A DNA stretch of 64,000 bases from Candidatus Melainabacteria bacterium (GCA_023250155.1 JAHFBG010000002.1:1-64000); one strand, 5' to 3'. Shown: positions 17,178 through 26,710, counted from the stretch's first letter. Numbers and translations: made by a program. The notes: generated by a model not told the origin, from the sequence alone.

Positions 17178-19442
17178 TTACTGTGAAAATATTTTAGTTA
17201 ATGAACCATCATAAATACTTTTTAACTCATTAGTTTCTGCTTTAAGGTTTATAGATTTTATTTCTATAGATCTATCAGAAACTTCACCAATGATCTGATA
17301 TGGACAATTACTTTCTTTTAAATAACTTTCAACACCATGAAGATGTTCTTTAGAAACACTGATTACTATTCTACTTTGGGTCTCACCAAATAGTTGTGCA
17401 TCTAATCTGGAATTGAGAATTGAGAATTGAGGGTTGAGTTTAAATCCTAATTCATTGGGAAATGCACACTCGCACAGTGTTACAAATAGTCCACCAATTG
17501 AGCAGTCATGTGCTGATTGTATAAGCTTTCTTTTTATTAATTCTCGAACTTCCAGTTGAACTTTTTTTTCTAAATCTATATCAAGTTCTGGAACCTGCCC
17601 ACAAACTTTTTTTGTCTTTAAATATAGATATTCAGATGCACCGATTTCGGGTTTTTGTTTACCTAAAAGTAAAATAGCATCACCTGATTTTTTAAATGAG
17701 TGGTCAATGACAAGATTCGTGTCTTCTATATAACCTATTGTGCCTATGACAGGTGTAGGCCAAATATCTACTCCATTTGTTTCATTATAAAGACTTACGT
17801 TTCCACCTGTTACAGGGGTATCTAATTCAGTACAAGCATCTTTTATGCCTCTTGCAGATTCTTGCAACTGCCAATAAATCTCGGGCTTTTCAGGATTTCC
17901 AAAATTTAAATTATTTGTAATTGCTATTGGTAGAGCTCCTGTGCATGATATGTTTCTAGCAGCTTCACACACAGCTATTTTACTGCCTATGTATGGATCT
18001 AAATAAACATACATGGAGTTTCCATCCAGTGAAACAGCTAAACCTTTTTCAATAGTCCCACTCTTCAGTCTAATGATACCAGCACTACCACCAGGTTTGA
18101 GAATAGTATTTGTCTGAACTTGATGATCATATTTTGAATAAATCCATTTCTTAGAACAAATATTTGGAGATGCTAATAACTTTTTCAGAGTAGCTAAAAC
18201 TTCTTCTGGATTGATGTCTGGGATTTGATCTTGATCAAAGTTTTTGTTTTCTTTAAAATATAAAGGTTCTTTTGCTTCTCTTTTATAGACAGGGGTTTCA
18301 TTAACCAGTGATTTAGCAGGCAAATCAACTACAACGTTATTTTTATGTCTAACTATGACTTTTTCACCAGCAGTAATTTCTCCTATTTGAACACAATCCA
18401 AACCCCACTTGGTAAATATTTTAGTAAGTTCTGCTTTAGAATCCTTCTTTACTACAAACAACATTCTTTCTTGTGACTCTGAAAGCATATATTCTATAGG
18501 TGTTAGGCTTGTAGTTCTTATTGGAACTTTGTCCAAGTCAATCTCAATACCAACATTTCCTTTTGCAGCCATTTCAGATGTGGAGCATGTAAGTCCTGCA
18601 GCACCCATATCCTGTGCTGCTACTACATAACCTGATTTAAAAGCTTCTAGACATGCTTCTATTAGTATTTTTTCAGTAAAAGGATCGCCTACTTGTACTG
18701 CAGGTCTATCTTCATGACTTTTATCAGTAAGACCAGAGCTTGCAAAGCTAGCGCCACCTAAGCCATCTTTTCCTGTTTTAGCTCCAACATATAAAACAGC
18801 ATTCCCAATACCATTTGCACCAGACTTAACAATGCTATCAGTTTCCATTATTCCAATTGCCATGGCATTGACAAGAGGATTTTCATTATATGTAGGATAG
18901 AAGTATGCTTCACCACCAATGTTTGGAATTCCTGTGCAGTTTCCATAATGTCCGATACCACTTACAGCACCACTAAATAAAAATTTTGAATGAGGGATAT
19001 TCAAATCTCCAAATCTTAAACTGTCAAGAATTGCAATGGGTCTTGCTCCCATCGTAAAAATATCACGGAGAATACCACCTACACCCGTTGTTGCTCCTTG
19101 AAAAGGTTCTACAGCTGTAGGTCTATTATGAGACTCAATTTTGAATGCAATTCTAGTTCCATCACCAATGTCAATAACACCAGCATTTTCACCAGGTCCG
19201 ACTACTACGTATTTATTTTTTGTTGGGAATTCTTTTAACAAAGCTTTTGAGTTCTTATAACAACAATGTTCAGACCACATTACAGAAAACATGTGAAGTT
19301 CTACATCGTTAGGTTCTTTGCCTATAAGCTCTACTATTTTTGAGTACTCATCACTAGTAAGTTTTAACTTGGCTAACTGTTCTTTTTTTGTTTGCAACTT
19401 GTCTTTTGTAGTTGTAGTCACTTTAGGCTTTCTTAAGCACAT
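17178..19442 (-). CDS. purL: Phosphoribosylformylglycinamidine synthase subunit PurL
   Basis: A 754-residue enzyme that makes FGAM from FGAR and ammonia in purine synthesis. It is the small PurL type that works with PurQ and PurS. The N-terminal MWSEHCCYKNSK motif, the GIGHYGNCTGIPNIGGE loop and two AIRS-type halves are visible. A four-fold 7-base repeat at 17410-17437 adds a few residues (region NPQFSILNSR) between conserved blocks. The start overlaps the previous gene by 20 bases; a start at the inner Met is not available, so the overlap seems real. Confidence 0.95.
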   Translation of the reverse strand: MCLRKPKVTTTTKDKLQTKKEQLAKLKLTSDEYSKIVELIGKEPNDVELHMFSVMWSEHCCYKNSKALLKEFPTKNKYVVVGPGENAGVIDIGDGTRIAFKIESHNRPTAVEPFQGATTGVGGILRDIFTMGARPIAILDSLRFGDLNIPHSKFLFSGAVSGIGHYGNCTGIPNIGGEAYFYPTYNENPLVNAMAIGIMETDSIVKSGANGIGNAVLYVGAKTGKDGLGGASFASSGLTDKSHEDRPAVQVGDPFTEKILIEACLEAFKSGYVVAAQDMGAAGLTCSTSEMAAKGNVGIEIDLDKVPIRTTSLTPIEYMLSESQERMLFVVKKDSKAELTKIFTKWGLDCVQIGEITAGEKVIVRHKNNVVVDLPAKSLVNETPVYKREAKEPLYFKENKNFDQDQIPDINPEEVLATLKKLLASPNICSKKWIYSKYDHQVQTNTILKPGGSAGIIRLKSGTIEKGLAVSLDGNSMYVYLDPYIGSKIAVCEAARNISCTGALPIAITNNLNFGNPEKPEIYWQLQESARGIKDACTELDTPVTGGNVSLYNETNGVDIWPTPVIGTIGYIEDTNLVIDHSFKKSGDAILLLGKQKPEIGASEYLYLKTKKVCGQVPELDIDLEKKVQLEVRELIKRKLIQSAHDCSIGGLFVTLCECAFPNELGFKLNPQFSILNSRLDAQLFGETQSRIVISVSKEHLHGVESYLKESNCPYQIIGEVSDRSIEIKSINLKAETNELKSIYDGSLTKIFSQ
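17410..17437. repeat. 7-base tandem repeat inside purL
   Basis: Three copies of GAATTGA and one GGGTTGA lie head to tail within the coding sequence of purL. The same heptamer family is found at 29704-29731. Heptamer arrays of this kind are like the short tandemly repeated sequences (STRR) known from cyanobacteria. Confidence 0.75.
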
Positions 19443-20271
19443 TTATATAACTCTCAAGATATTCTTTCAGTTCAAATTTTTCTTCTTGAGTATAAATATT
19501 GATTAGATTTTGCATAATGCGTGAAATGATTTGTTTGTTAGTAGGACAGGAGAGATAGTCTTCTTGCCATGTTAGTTTCAGTGCTCTTATTCTATCCTGA
19601 CAAACATTTCTTGTAATAATTTCACCCTGATTAAAAGGATCAATAAGTATAGGATCATAGCCATCAGCATATTGAATTAAAAAATGAGCTGGCATATTGA
19701 CACCATTGAAAGACAATCCAAGTTTGTTTGTGATCAATAAATATATAACTGAAAGCAAAATAGGATTTCCTGCTCTTCTTTCTAATACCTTATCTATAAA
19801 ACTGTTTTTTGGATCATAATAACTTTCTTTATTGCCTTTGAGTCCTATTTCCATAAACATAAAATGATTTATCTCATTTATTATTGAAGTAGGATCATCA
19901 GTTAATGTTACTTTTTTTAAAGTGCTATTAAGTGTATTTGCCCACTTTGCTATTAGTGAAGAATAGTATTCTGTATCCATTAGAGGGTTATCAAATAAGG
20001 CTATAAGAAATGCACCTTCTTGAAGATCTGATCCGTTAGTTGCCCATTTTAGAAAATCACTTTTAAGTTGTTCACGTTTAGTATTAAATACTAGGTTTAA
20101 AAAGTAATTCTTTAATTCAATATCACCGGGTGAAATTTCTTTGTCGATTTCTCTTAATAGTCCATTATCAAAAGTCTTTAGCTGCTCCTCCATAAGCTTG
20201 GTAGTAGTTGCGTCTTGAGACTTCAAGAGCTTAGCTATTGCTTTTATTTCTGTAGTTGAGAGAGTTGGCAT
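19423..20271 (-). CDS. SirB1/transglutaminase-like family protein
   Basis: A 282-residue protein of the SirB1 family (transglutaminase-like fold, sometimes with TPR repeats). The family core is visible: DPKNSFIDKVLERRAGNPILLSVIYL (in parts), then GVNMPAHFLIQY and ILIDPFNQGEIIT. In place of the transglutaminase Cys the family usually has other residues, and the function is not settled. It is the first gene of a unit with purL (20-base overlap). The start has no ribosome site but a TATAAT box six bases upstream. Confidence 0.8.
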   Translation of the reverse strand: MPTLSTTEIKAIAKLLKSQDATTTKLMEEQLKTFDNGLLREIDKEISPGDIELKNYFLNLVFNTKREQLKSDFLKWATNGSDLQEGAFLIALFDNPLMDTEYYSSLIAKWANTLNSTLKKVTLTDDPTSIINEINHFMFMEIGLKGNKESYYDPKNSFIDKVLERRAGNPILLSVIYLLITNKLGLSFNGVNMPAHFLIQYADGYDPILIDPFNQGEIITRNVCQDRIRALKLTWQEDYLSCPTNKQIISRIMQNLINIYTQEEKFELKEYLESYINVLKKA

Positions 20272-20277
20272 ATAAAT

Positions 20278-20283
20278 ATTATA
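20278..20283 (-). promoter_or_regulatory. -10 box of a probable leaderless promoter
   Basis: On the minus strand TATAAT ends six bases before the ATG of the SirB1-type gene. No ribosome site is present. Confidence 0.45.
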
Positions 20284-20362
20284 AACGTAAAAATTACCTA
20301 TACTTTATATAGATTAGCAAACCTGTAAATGAAGTTGCAAGTAGGAAAAGGTTAAGAAAAGG

Positions 20363-20527
20363 TTATTGTGCAGGTTCTTGGGTTTCAGCAGGTTGCTCAG
20401 CTTCTTGTGGTTTTTCTGATTCAGCGTTAGTTTGAGCCTCTTGAGCTTTATGAGCACAATTACAACAGCAACCACTTAAGCAAATAATAAAGTATAGAGA
20501 TATTAATACAGCAATCAAATTTTTCAT
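20363..20527 (-). CDS. Small lipoprotein, 54 residues
   Basis: A 54-residue lipoprotein. A textbook ribosome site (AAAGGAGGACTC, 6 bases before the ATG) precedes a short signal peptide that ends in the lipobox LSGC at residues 17-20, followed by a run of cysteines (CCCNC). The mature part is rich in Glu, Gln, Ala and Pro (QEAEQPAETQEPAQ). It resembles the longer Ala/Glu-rich lipoprotein just upstream and is likely a paralogue by repeat loss. Function unknown. Confidence 0.75.
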   Translation of the reverse strand: MKNLIAVLISLYFIICLSGCCCNCAHKAQEAQTNAESEKPQEAEQPAETQEPAQ

Positions 20528-20552
20528 TATGAGAGTCCTCCTTTGGCTTTTA

Positions 20553-20585
20553 CAAAAAGAGGTACTTTATTAAAGTACCTCTTTC
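20553..20585 (-). terminator. Rho-independent terminator
   Basis: A 14-bp perfect inverted repeat (AAAGAGGTACTTTA with its complement, 20556-20569 and 20571-20584) is followed on the minus strand by TTTTTG. It lies 24 bases after the Ala/Glu-rich lipoprotein stop codon and just before the small lipoprotein's ribosome site. Confidence 0.75.
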
Positions 20586-20608
20586 AATTACATTAAGTTG
20601 ATCATTAT

Positions 20609-20944
20609 TTATTGAGCTGCATCCATTGCTGGAGCTGCTGTTTTTTCTTCAGCTGCTGGAGCGGCTGCTTTTTCTTCAGCTGCTGGAGCTACTGCTTTTT
20701 CTTCAGCTGCTGGAGCTGCTGTTTTTTCTTCAGCTTCGCCAGCTTCTTCTTTACCTTCTTCAGCTTCGCCAGCTTCTTCTTTACCTTCTTCAGTTTCTTC
20801 ACCAGCTTCTTCTGCTGATTCTTCAGCTTCTTCAGTTTCTTCTTCTGGTGCTTGAACTTCTTCTTGTTGTTTTGGTGCTGCGCATGCAGTCATATAAATC
20901 ATTAACATAACTGCATAAAGTAATAGGGTAAGTTTCTTTAGCAT
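20609..20944 (-). CDS. Ala/Glu-rich repeat lipoprotein
   Basis: A 111-residue lipoprotein with signal peptide and lipobox MTAC (about residues 18-21). The mature part is only Glu, Ala, Pro, Lys, Gly and Thr: an acidic segment with the repeat EEGKEEAGEA (twice) and then AAPAAEEK-type units (four times). Such a protein would be an extended, charged spacer on the membrane or outer surface. It has a ribosome site (GAGGAGAG) and a terminator. High strand symmetry makes the antisense frames look open, but those are artefacts. Confidence 0.8.
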   Translation of the reverse strand: MLKKLTLLLYAVMLMIYMTACAAPKQQEEVQAPEEETEEAEESAEEAGEETEEGKEEAGEAEEGKEEAGEAEEKTAAPAAEEKAVAPAAEEKAAAPAAEEKTAAPAMDAAQ

Positions 20945-21084
20945 TTTTCTTTCTCTCCTCTTTCTATTTTTATCTTTCTACTTTGGTAGCTTTCAATATT
21001 ATAAACTTGCCAAACACTCATAATTGTAACTTAAAGTATTTATTGTAAAAAACAAACTTTATTTTGTATAACAACATGTAAATC

Positions 21085-21996
21085 CTATTCTATTATCTTA
21101 CTTGTCCATACTAAAGGATCTACTGTCATTCCATGTACATATAATCCCCAGTGTAAATGTGGGCCGCTAGCTATTCCTGTACTTCCTACTTGTCCAATTA
21201 TTTGCCCCTTCTTTACAAATTCACCTTCTTTAGTAGTAATTTTACTTAAATGTAAATAAGCAGTCACTACCCCATGTCCATGATCGAGAAATATACAATT
21301 TCCATTTACAACAAAACCTTTTGATTGTTCTCCTATCAAAATAGCTTTCCCATTTTCAGGAGCAATTACATTACTGCCAGTTCTTGCAGCAAAATCTAAT
21401 CCTTTATGAAAATAGTCTGGGTCTAATACTCCGTTAATTTTTCTTTTAACACCATAAACTGTAGATCTTAGTCCACTACTAGGAAAAGCAAATTTACTAG
21501 ACCATAATTTTTTTGGACTCTCAACAAAAAGTGCTTTTGATACCTCAGCTTTTTCAATCATACTTACTTTCAATGCTGAAACTTCTTTGCTCAAAGTGAG
21601 AGACTCTAAAGGATATTTTGTTTCATTTATATTAATGTTTAATTTTTTAGATTTTTCTTTATAGTAAATTTCAAGTGCATATGTGCCAGGTTTAATGCTT
21701 GCACTAATAGGGATAAGGCTTCTATACCACAAGTTATTTAATGTAAAAGTAGGAATTTTAGTCTTATCAAAATAGAGTTTGGGAATCTCATTGATAGCAG
21801 GATCTTTAGCAATCTTAACTATAATTGTGTCGCCGACCATTATGGAAGCAGGTTCTACAATGGTTTCTAAAGTGTCTTTGTTTTCTTCTTCTTTTGAATT
21901 AACTAAACCCATACCACAAAAAAGGCTAAAAACAAATATGGTTAAGGCCATAAAAAGATAAATTTTATTTAATCTTGGGGAATGATTTGTCTTCAA
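21085..21996 (-). CDS. M23 family metallopeptidase (LytM-type)
   Basis: A 303-residue exported protein. An N-terminal hydrophobic helix (about 12-31) is a signal peptide or anchor. A beta-rich middle precedes the peptidase M23 domain at about 185-300, with zinc ligands in FHKGLDF (His and Asp) and GPHLHWGLY. These enzymes cut peptidoglycan cross-bridges. It has a ribosome site (AAAAGGAGAACATT) and is divergent from the MerR-like gene (111 bases between). Confidence 0.9.
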   Translation of the reverse strand: MKTNHSPRLNKIYLFMALTIFVFSLFCGMGLVNSKEEENKDTLETIVEPASIMVGDTIIVKIAKDPAINEIPKLYFDKTKIPTFTLNNLWYRSLIPISASIKPGTYALEIYYKEKSKKLNININETKYPLESLTLSKEVSALKVSMIEKAEVSKALFVESPKKLWSSKFAFPSSGLRSTVYGVKRKINGVLDPDYFHKGLDFAARTGSNVIAPENGKAILIGEQSKGFVVNGNCIFLDHGHGVVTAYLHLSKITTKEGEFVKKGQIIGQVGSTGIASGPHLHWGLYVHGMTVDPLVWTSKIIE

Positions 21997-22107
21997 TGTT
22001 CTCCTTTTAACCTAATTTCTTATTCTTTTATCGCTATTTCTATTATGGTAATATAAATATTGATTTTATCGGTGTAGATAAAAAGAATTGATTAAAGGCC
22101 TTTATAA

Positions 22108-23118
22108 ATGGTAGAGCAAGAAAAACTAACACGTGAAGAGGTTTTAAGAAAGCTAGAGATATCAGATGATACATTAGCTTTATATGAACAAGAATTGCAG
22201 CTCAATGCATATCCAGCTTCTTCAGATTTAGAAAATTTTACAAGTGAAGATCTTCAAACTATTAAAACTTTTCATAAGCTTAGAGAATCAGGCTTAACTT
22301 ATAATGAAGTTAAACTCTTATCCTCATTTTCTGAAATCCTAATGAATATAGATTTTGAAGGGAATGAGTCAATCCAAAAACTTCTCTCATTATCTCCTAT
22401 CTTTCGATTGAAACAGTCTTTAAATCTAGCTAAACAAGAATTAAATTCTCTAAGAGCTAAAGCACTTGATCTTGATGAAGCGCTAAAAAAAGAACTTGAA
22501 TCTCATGATGGTAAAGATGTTGAAAATATTTCTTTATTGCAAGAAGAGCTTGAAATAAAACAAAAAACAATAAACAATTTAGATAGAAAATTGTCAGAGA
22601 CACTCTTGCTAAAATCACAATTAGAAATACAGCTGCAGACTTACAAAGAAACAGGCTCATTGCCACAAGCTAAAGGTAAAAAAGCAAAGCAGCTTCAAGA
22701 AACACTTACGCAAAAAGAAAAAGAAATATCAGAGCTAATTTTAAAAAGTAAAGGATTGCAAGAAGAACTGGATGAAACAAAAGGAGATGCTTTTGAGCTT
22801 AAAGAAAGACTTGAGCTTACTGAAGAAGAGATAATTGAACTTGAACAAGAGGTAGAAGAAAAATACAAAGAACAACTTACTACATTAAGAGAACAGGTAG
22901 AAGGATTGATAGATACCAAACAAAAAGAATGGGAATCTTACTACATAAGTACTAGTGATCAGCATAGAAAAGAAATTCTAACTCTACAAAGAAAACATGA
23001 GCAAGATATTTTAAGACTAAAACAAAAACTAAAAGAGCAAGCTGAAGAAATTGAAGAATTAAAAACCATGCAAAACCCTTTAATGGGACTGTTTAAGATG
23101 GGTTCGAGTAGAAGATAA
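22108..23118 (+). CDS. MerR-like HTH protein with long coiled coil
   Basis: A 336-residue protein. Residues about 6-75 look like a MerR-type helix-turn-helix (LTREEVLRKLEISDDTLALY, then FTSEDLQTIKTFHKLRESGL). From about 105 to 320 it is a continuous coiled coil rich in Glu, Lys, Leu and Gln, longer than the dimerisation helix of normal MerR proteins. No metal-binding Cys are seen. It could be a DNA-binding structural or division-related protein rather than a classic regulator. Function not known. Confidence 0.75.
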   Translation: MVEQEKLTREEVLRKLEISDDTLALYEQELQLNAYPASSDLENFTSEDLQTIKTFHKLRESGLTYNEVKLLSSFSEILMNIDFEGNESIQKLLSLSPIFRLKQSLNLAKQELNSLRAKALDLDEALKKELESHDGKDVENISLLQEELEIKQKTINNLDRKLSETLLLKSQLEIQLQTYKETGSLPQAKGKKAKQLQETLTQKEKEISELILKSKGLQEELDETKGDAFELKERLELTEEEIIELEQEVEEKYKEQLTTLREQVEGLIDTKQKEWESYYISTSDQHRKEILTLQRKHEQDILRLKQKLKEQAEEIEELKTMQNPLMGLFKMGSSRR

Positions 23119-23290
23119 ATTTTCTTAACCTAAAACTACTAAAACAAACTCTTATTTTCTTAACCTGGCTAATCTTAGAGAAAATTAATCTTAAACTTAA
23201 TCTTTGCTTTAGAATTGCTGTTGCATTAAATATCTTAACTTTATAGAATGATGTCAGGGAAAAAATTTAGTTTAAGGGAGGAGATATATC

Positions 23291-24010
23291 ATGAAACCAG
23301 AAGTGAATCTACCTAGAGGTACTAGTTCTGCTTTTCAAGCAGCGTTAAAAACTGATTCTTTTGAGAAACCAATACAGGGGACAACTGTAAAAATAATTCT
23401 TGGTGATATAACAAAAGTTAAGTGTGATGCATATGTTGTTCCACAGTTTACTAGTGCAGCTTCTTATGGTGGAGTTGGAGGAGCTGTAGCAAGAAGTGGC
23501 GGATTAAAAGGACTTGAAGCATATGATAAGTTTGTGCAACAAAAAGGAGAACAGCCTTTTGGAAAGATTCTCTTAACACCATCAGGGGGAGGAAATTCTA
23601 AATCGCTACTTCATGTGGTTTCTGTAGGTTCAGGTGAAGATAATGAGTTTAATACTATACAAACAGCTTTTTACAATGTACTAAAACTAGCTCAAGAGCA
23701 GGGCATACAGTCAATAGCAGCACCAGCACTTGGTACTGGAATGATTGGTAGACTAACAGATAAGCAATCAGCAAATGCTATGCTATCAGCAATTCATCAG
23801 TTTGCAAAAGAGGGTGGAAATTTGGATGTATCTATAGTTATATATGGAAGCAAGCCAGCACATGTAGACTTTATTGAAACCCTTGAATTGGGTCAATTTG
23901 AAGCAGCTAAAGATGAAAGTGGTAAAAAGGATATTAACTTAGCGGATTGGGTTGAAGGTATGAGTAGAGACGCAAAAGCAAATAGAAAATTTCGTACAGA
24001 GCAAAATTAG
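23291..24010 (+). CDS. Macro-domain protein
   Basis: A 239-residue protein with a macro domain at about residues 28-200: VKIILGDITKVKCDAYVVPQ, the GGVGGAVARSGG phosphate loop, and IAAPALGTGMIG. Macro domains bind ADP-ribose or remove it from proteins and nucleic acids. The canonical NAAN asparagine segment is replaced (VVPQFTSAA), so catalysis is uncertain. It has a strong ribosome site (AAGGGAGGAGATAT). The next gene, a trypsin-like protease, starts four bases later, so the two are made together. Confidence 0.85.
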   Translation: MKPEVNLPRGTSSAFQAALKTDSFEKPIQGTTVKIILGDITKVKCDAYVVPQFTSAASYGGVGGAVARSGGLKGLEAYDKFVQQKGEQPFGKILLTPSGGGNSKSLLHVVSVGSGEDNEFNTIQTAFYNVLKLAQEQGIQSIAAPALGTGMIGRLTDKQSANAMLSAIHQFAKEGGNLDVSIVIYGSKPAHVDFIETLELGQFEAAKDESGKKDINLADWVEGMSRDAKANRKFRTEQN

Positions 24011-24014
24011 GAAA

Positions 24015-25082
24015 ATGCTTATGTCATCAAAGCCAATTTCAAATACTAAAGCAGATATTTCTCCTGTTTATAAACCCGGTTCATTTGAGGCTTGTACAAG
24101 AAAAACAGTTAATGGAAAATCTGTTATCACTGATGAAAGAATCTCATTAACAAAAGACTACCTGGAAAATATAAAAGGTGGAATTGTTCATGAAGCTACA
24201 AAGTCAATTGGAAGGATAAGAGCTACCTGGGGAGATGGCGAGGCTGTTAAACATACCACTTTTAACTATGTACATGGCGGAACATTTTTTGCAATCAGCC
24301 CCGATGGCATAGGAATTACAAATTGGCATGTATCTCATAAATTGAAATCACAAGGTGATCAGCTTTGGGTTGATTTTCCATTTATCAGTGAACCGCCTGC
24401 TTTTTCTAAATCAGAAGGAGCAGTAATTAATCCACAAGATCTAGATTCTATTGATGATAGTAATAAAATAGATATTGTTTCAGTTCCTGTAGTAGAGCTA
24501 GCGTCTTCACCACAAGATGATTTAGCTCTTATTGCAATAGCACTGCCTGAACAAGAGGACTTGTGGAATTACTTGTCTTTTAATAAAGGCTCTCTTAAGA
24601 ATGGAGACTCCACATATGAAATAGGTCATTTTTTGGCACAAAGATATCCCATCTTAACTGCAAGTACTGTCCAAGATTTAAGCTATGAGTTAGAAGATAT
24701 AGATATTGATGAGGTTGAAGAGAATTGGAAGATGGCAAAAAATTATAAATCGCTTAGCGAATCAATAATAACAGCGCATAAAGGTGGACCTGGTTGTTCT
24801 GGCTCACCGCTTTTGAATTCAAAAGGAGAAGTTTTAGGTGTAACACATAGTGGCTACTATTCACTTACACTACGGGTAAAAAATTATCTTAAACAGCTTA
24901 TAGGTATAAGACCTAGTTATCCAGAAAAAAATGTACTTGGATCACTTCACTTGAGTCTGGAGAAAAGAGTGTTTCCATTCTTACAAAAAGTATGTAAAGT
25001 GAATATTGATAACCTATTTCAAGGTAAGCCTTTAAGGTTTTCAAATGTAATTGAAGGGTTGTTCAGAAAAAAAACTCTTTAA
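24015..25082 (+). CDS. Trypsin-like serine protease, partner of macro protein
   Basis: A 355-residue chymotrypsin-fold protease. The triad can be read: His in GITNWHVSHK (about 99), Asp in PQDDLALIAIA (about 168), and Ser in GGPGCSGSPLL (about 260), followed by the GVTHSG strand. No signal peptide is present, so it probably acts in the cytoplasm. Two Met codons (24015, 24021) are possible starts. With the macro gene only four bases upstream it suggests a two-protein system that couples ADP-ribose recognition to proteolysis. That link is inference. Confidence 0.82.
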   Translation: MLMSSKPISNTKADISPVYKPGSFEACTRKTVNGKSVITDERISLTKDYLENIKGGIVHEATKSIGRIRATWGDGEAVKHTTFNYVHGGTFFAISPDGIGITNWHVSHKLKSQGDQLWVDFPFISEPPAFSKSEGAVINPQDLDSIDDSNKIDIVSVPVVELASSPQDDLALIAIALPEQEDLWNYLSFNKGSLKNGDSTYEIGHFLAQRYPILTASTVQDLSYELEDIDIDEVEENWKMAKNYKSLSESIITAHKGGPGCSGSPLLNSKGEVLGVTHSGYYSLTLRVKNYLKQLIGIRPSYPEKNVLGSLHLSLEKRVFPFLQKVCKVNIDNLFQGKPLRFSNVIEGLFRKKTL

Positions 25083-25116
25083 ACTAAGCTTAAATCTCTT
25101 CTATCCCCCATAAATA

Positions 25117-26550
25117 TTACATTAGCAAGAAGTAGTTTAAAGGTACTTTAATAATATTTATGCTTTTATCTATAAATAATGAATCGTTTGAAAATACAAC
25201 ACCATAATTGCATTTAATATTATTCATTGTATTCATAACTTGTTTAATACCTTTTTCTCCTATTCCTACTTCTATGGCAATTTGTTTTTTGTTTAAAATC
25301 TGTAAGATAAAATCAGCACATTTATTTGAAGTATCATAGGAAACATTTCCAATATTTGGAATTAAGAATTCTTTGTAAAAATGCATTCCAAATATATCTT
25401 CTAATAATGGACCTCTGCGTGTATTAAATGTATCTTGTAGTCCTGAAATTTTATAAAGAGATGCTCTTATAGCAGGAGTCATAAATAAATATTTAGATGG
25501 TTTGCGGACTTTTTTAATATTACTTCCATAAGGAAATATTCTTATTAATATTTCTGATTGCTCTAAATATTCTAAAATTCGTGTTACTGTTAATTTGTTT
25601 AAATGCAGTACTTCTGAAAGCTTTGTAAGGCTTATGTTTTCTGAGTCGCTTAGTATGAATAAAATGCGTTTAATGGAATCTGTGGTATCTCTATCTAAAT
25701 TCCCATACATTGCAATGTCATTTTTAATAATTTTATCCAATAAAGAGTCTATTGATCTGTATAAATATGCCTCATCATCTTGTAAGAGAGTAAATGGCAT
25801 CGTTCCACTATATAAATAATTCTCTAGTGAATCCTGTGGTATTTCTGAAAAATAATTATCTAACTTTGGTTTTAGTCTGGTTAGAGAAGTTAAGATATCT
25901 GTAACATTTGCAGAATGATATATGCTATTAAAAATCTCATTTTTTATATTGCTTGGAGGATGAATATTATTTTTTAAAATTTGATATTCAGTAAATGATA
26001 GTGGATGAAGTTTTTCTATAATAGCTCTTCTTGCTACGTCAGCAGTTGTCTGAAGTTCTAATGCAGAAGATCCACTACAGAAAATAAAAACCTTTTTTGA
26101 TCTATCGTAGATAGTTTTTAATAGCTTTGCCCAATTTTTATATATTTGTATTTCGTCTAGAAAAATAAATAAAGGACGATCTAGCTCTTCAAATCTTTTA
26201 CTCTTATTTTCTTCATAATATTTTATTATTTCCAATAAGTCTATGTGAAAGTATTCCTTAGCTTCATCAAGTGAAACAAATAACAGATCAACATTTTTTT
26301 TATATTTTTTTAAGATGTAAAAATATAGTTGTGCAAGTAATGTAGTTTTTCCTGTTCCCCTTAGTCCTGGAATAATAACCCATCTTTTTTCCGACTTTTT
26401 TTCTATAAAGTTATTTATATAGTTTTCTAATTTATCAAAAAGAAATCTGTGCGGAAGCTCCTCCTTGGTAAGAGTAGAAATGTATTGATTTAGCTTGCTT
26501 TCAACAACAGTATTTTGATTTAAAAAAAACTTGCCTAATTCATTATTCAT
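25117..26550 (-). CDS. AAA-type ATPase with winged-helix and nuclease-like end
   Basis: A 477-residue protein of the AAA_14/ATPase-2 group. Walker A is IPGLRGTGKTTLL (about 60-72) and Walker B is LFIFLDEIQIY (about 127). The middle has a winged-helix (LTKLSEVLHLNKLTVTRILEYL), and the end a DUF4143-like part with a restriction-nuclease type strand (CADFILQILNKKQIAIEVG). Such ATPases are frequent accessory genes with unclear roles. It is more AT-rich in feel than its neighbours. A second family member is at 38899. Confidence 0.8.
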   Translation of the reverse strand: MNNELGKFFLNQNTVVESKLNQYISTLTKEELPHRFLFDKLENYINNFIEKKSEKRWVIIPGLRGTGKTTLLAQLYFYILKKYKKNVDLLFVSLDEAKEYFHIDLLEIIKYYEENKSKRFEELDRPLFIFLDEIQIYKNWAKLLKTIYDRSKKVFIFCSGSSALELQTTADVARRAIIEKLHPLSFTEYQILKNNIHPPSNIKNEIFNSIYHSANVTDILTSLTRLKPKLDNYFSEIPQDSLENYLYSGTMPFTLLQDDEAYLYRSIDSLLDKIIKNDIAMYGNLDRDTTDSIKRILFILSDSENISLTKLSEVLHLNKLTVTRILEYLEQSEILIRIFPYGSNIKKVRKPSKYLFMTPAIRASLYKISGLQDTFNTRRGPLLEDIFGMHFYKEFLIPNIGNVSYDTSNKCADFILQILNKKQIAIEVGIGEKGIKQVMNTMNNIKCNYGVVFSNDSLFIDKSINIIKVPLNYFLLM

Positions 26551-26556
26551 GTCTGT

Positions 26557-26562
26557 ATTATA
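26557..26562 (-). promoter_or_regulatory. -10 box of a probable leaderless promoter
   Basis: Minus-strand TATAAT ends six bases before the ATG of the ATPase gene, with no ribosome site. A weak inverted repeat TATCATA/TATGATA (26567-26573, 26598-26604) upstream might be an operator. Confidence 0.45.
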
Positions 26563-26710
26563 CCAATATCATAGTAAAATATACTATACTACTACAGTAT
26601 GATAGTGTATGATTCAATCGTAAATCTTAAGAATTTGCACAAATTAAGTCAAAATAAGAAAGATTTACTGTTTATATTATTTGTGTCGTAGAAATATGCC
26701 GGTAATGAGT

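Noticed and set aside
20612..20910. Plus-strand frames rich in Leu or Phe/Cys opposite the Ala/Glu lipoprotein
   Set aside because: They mirror the Ala/Glu repeats of the minus-strand gene, which has a lipobox, ribosome site and terminator.
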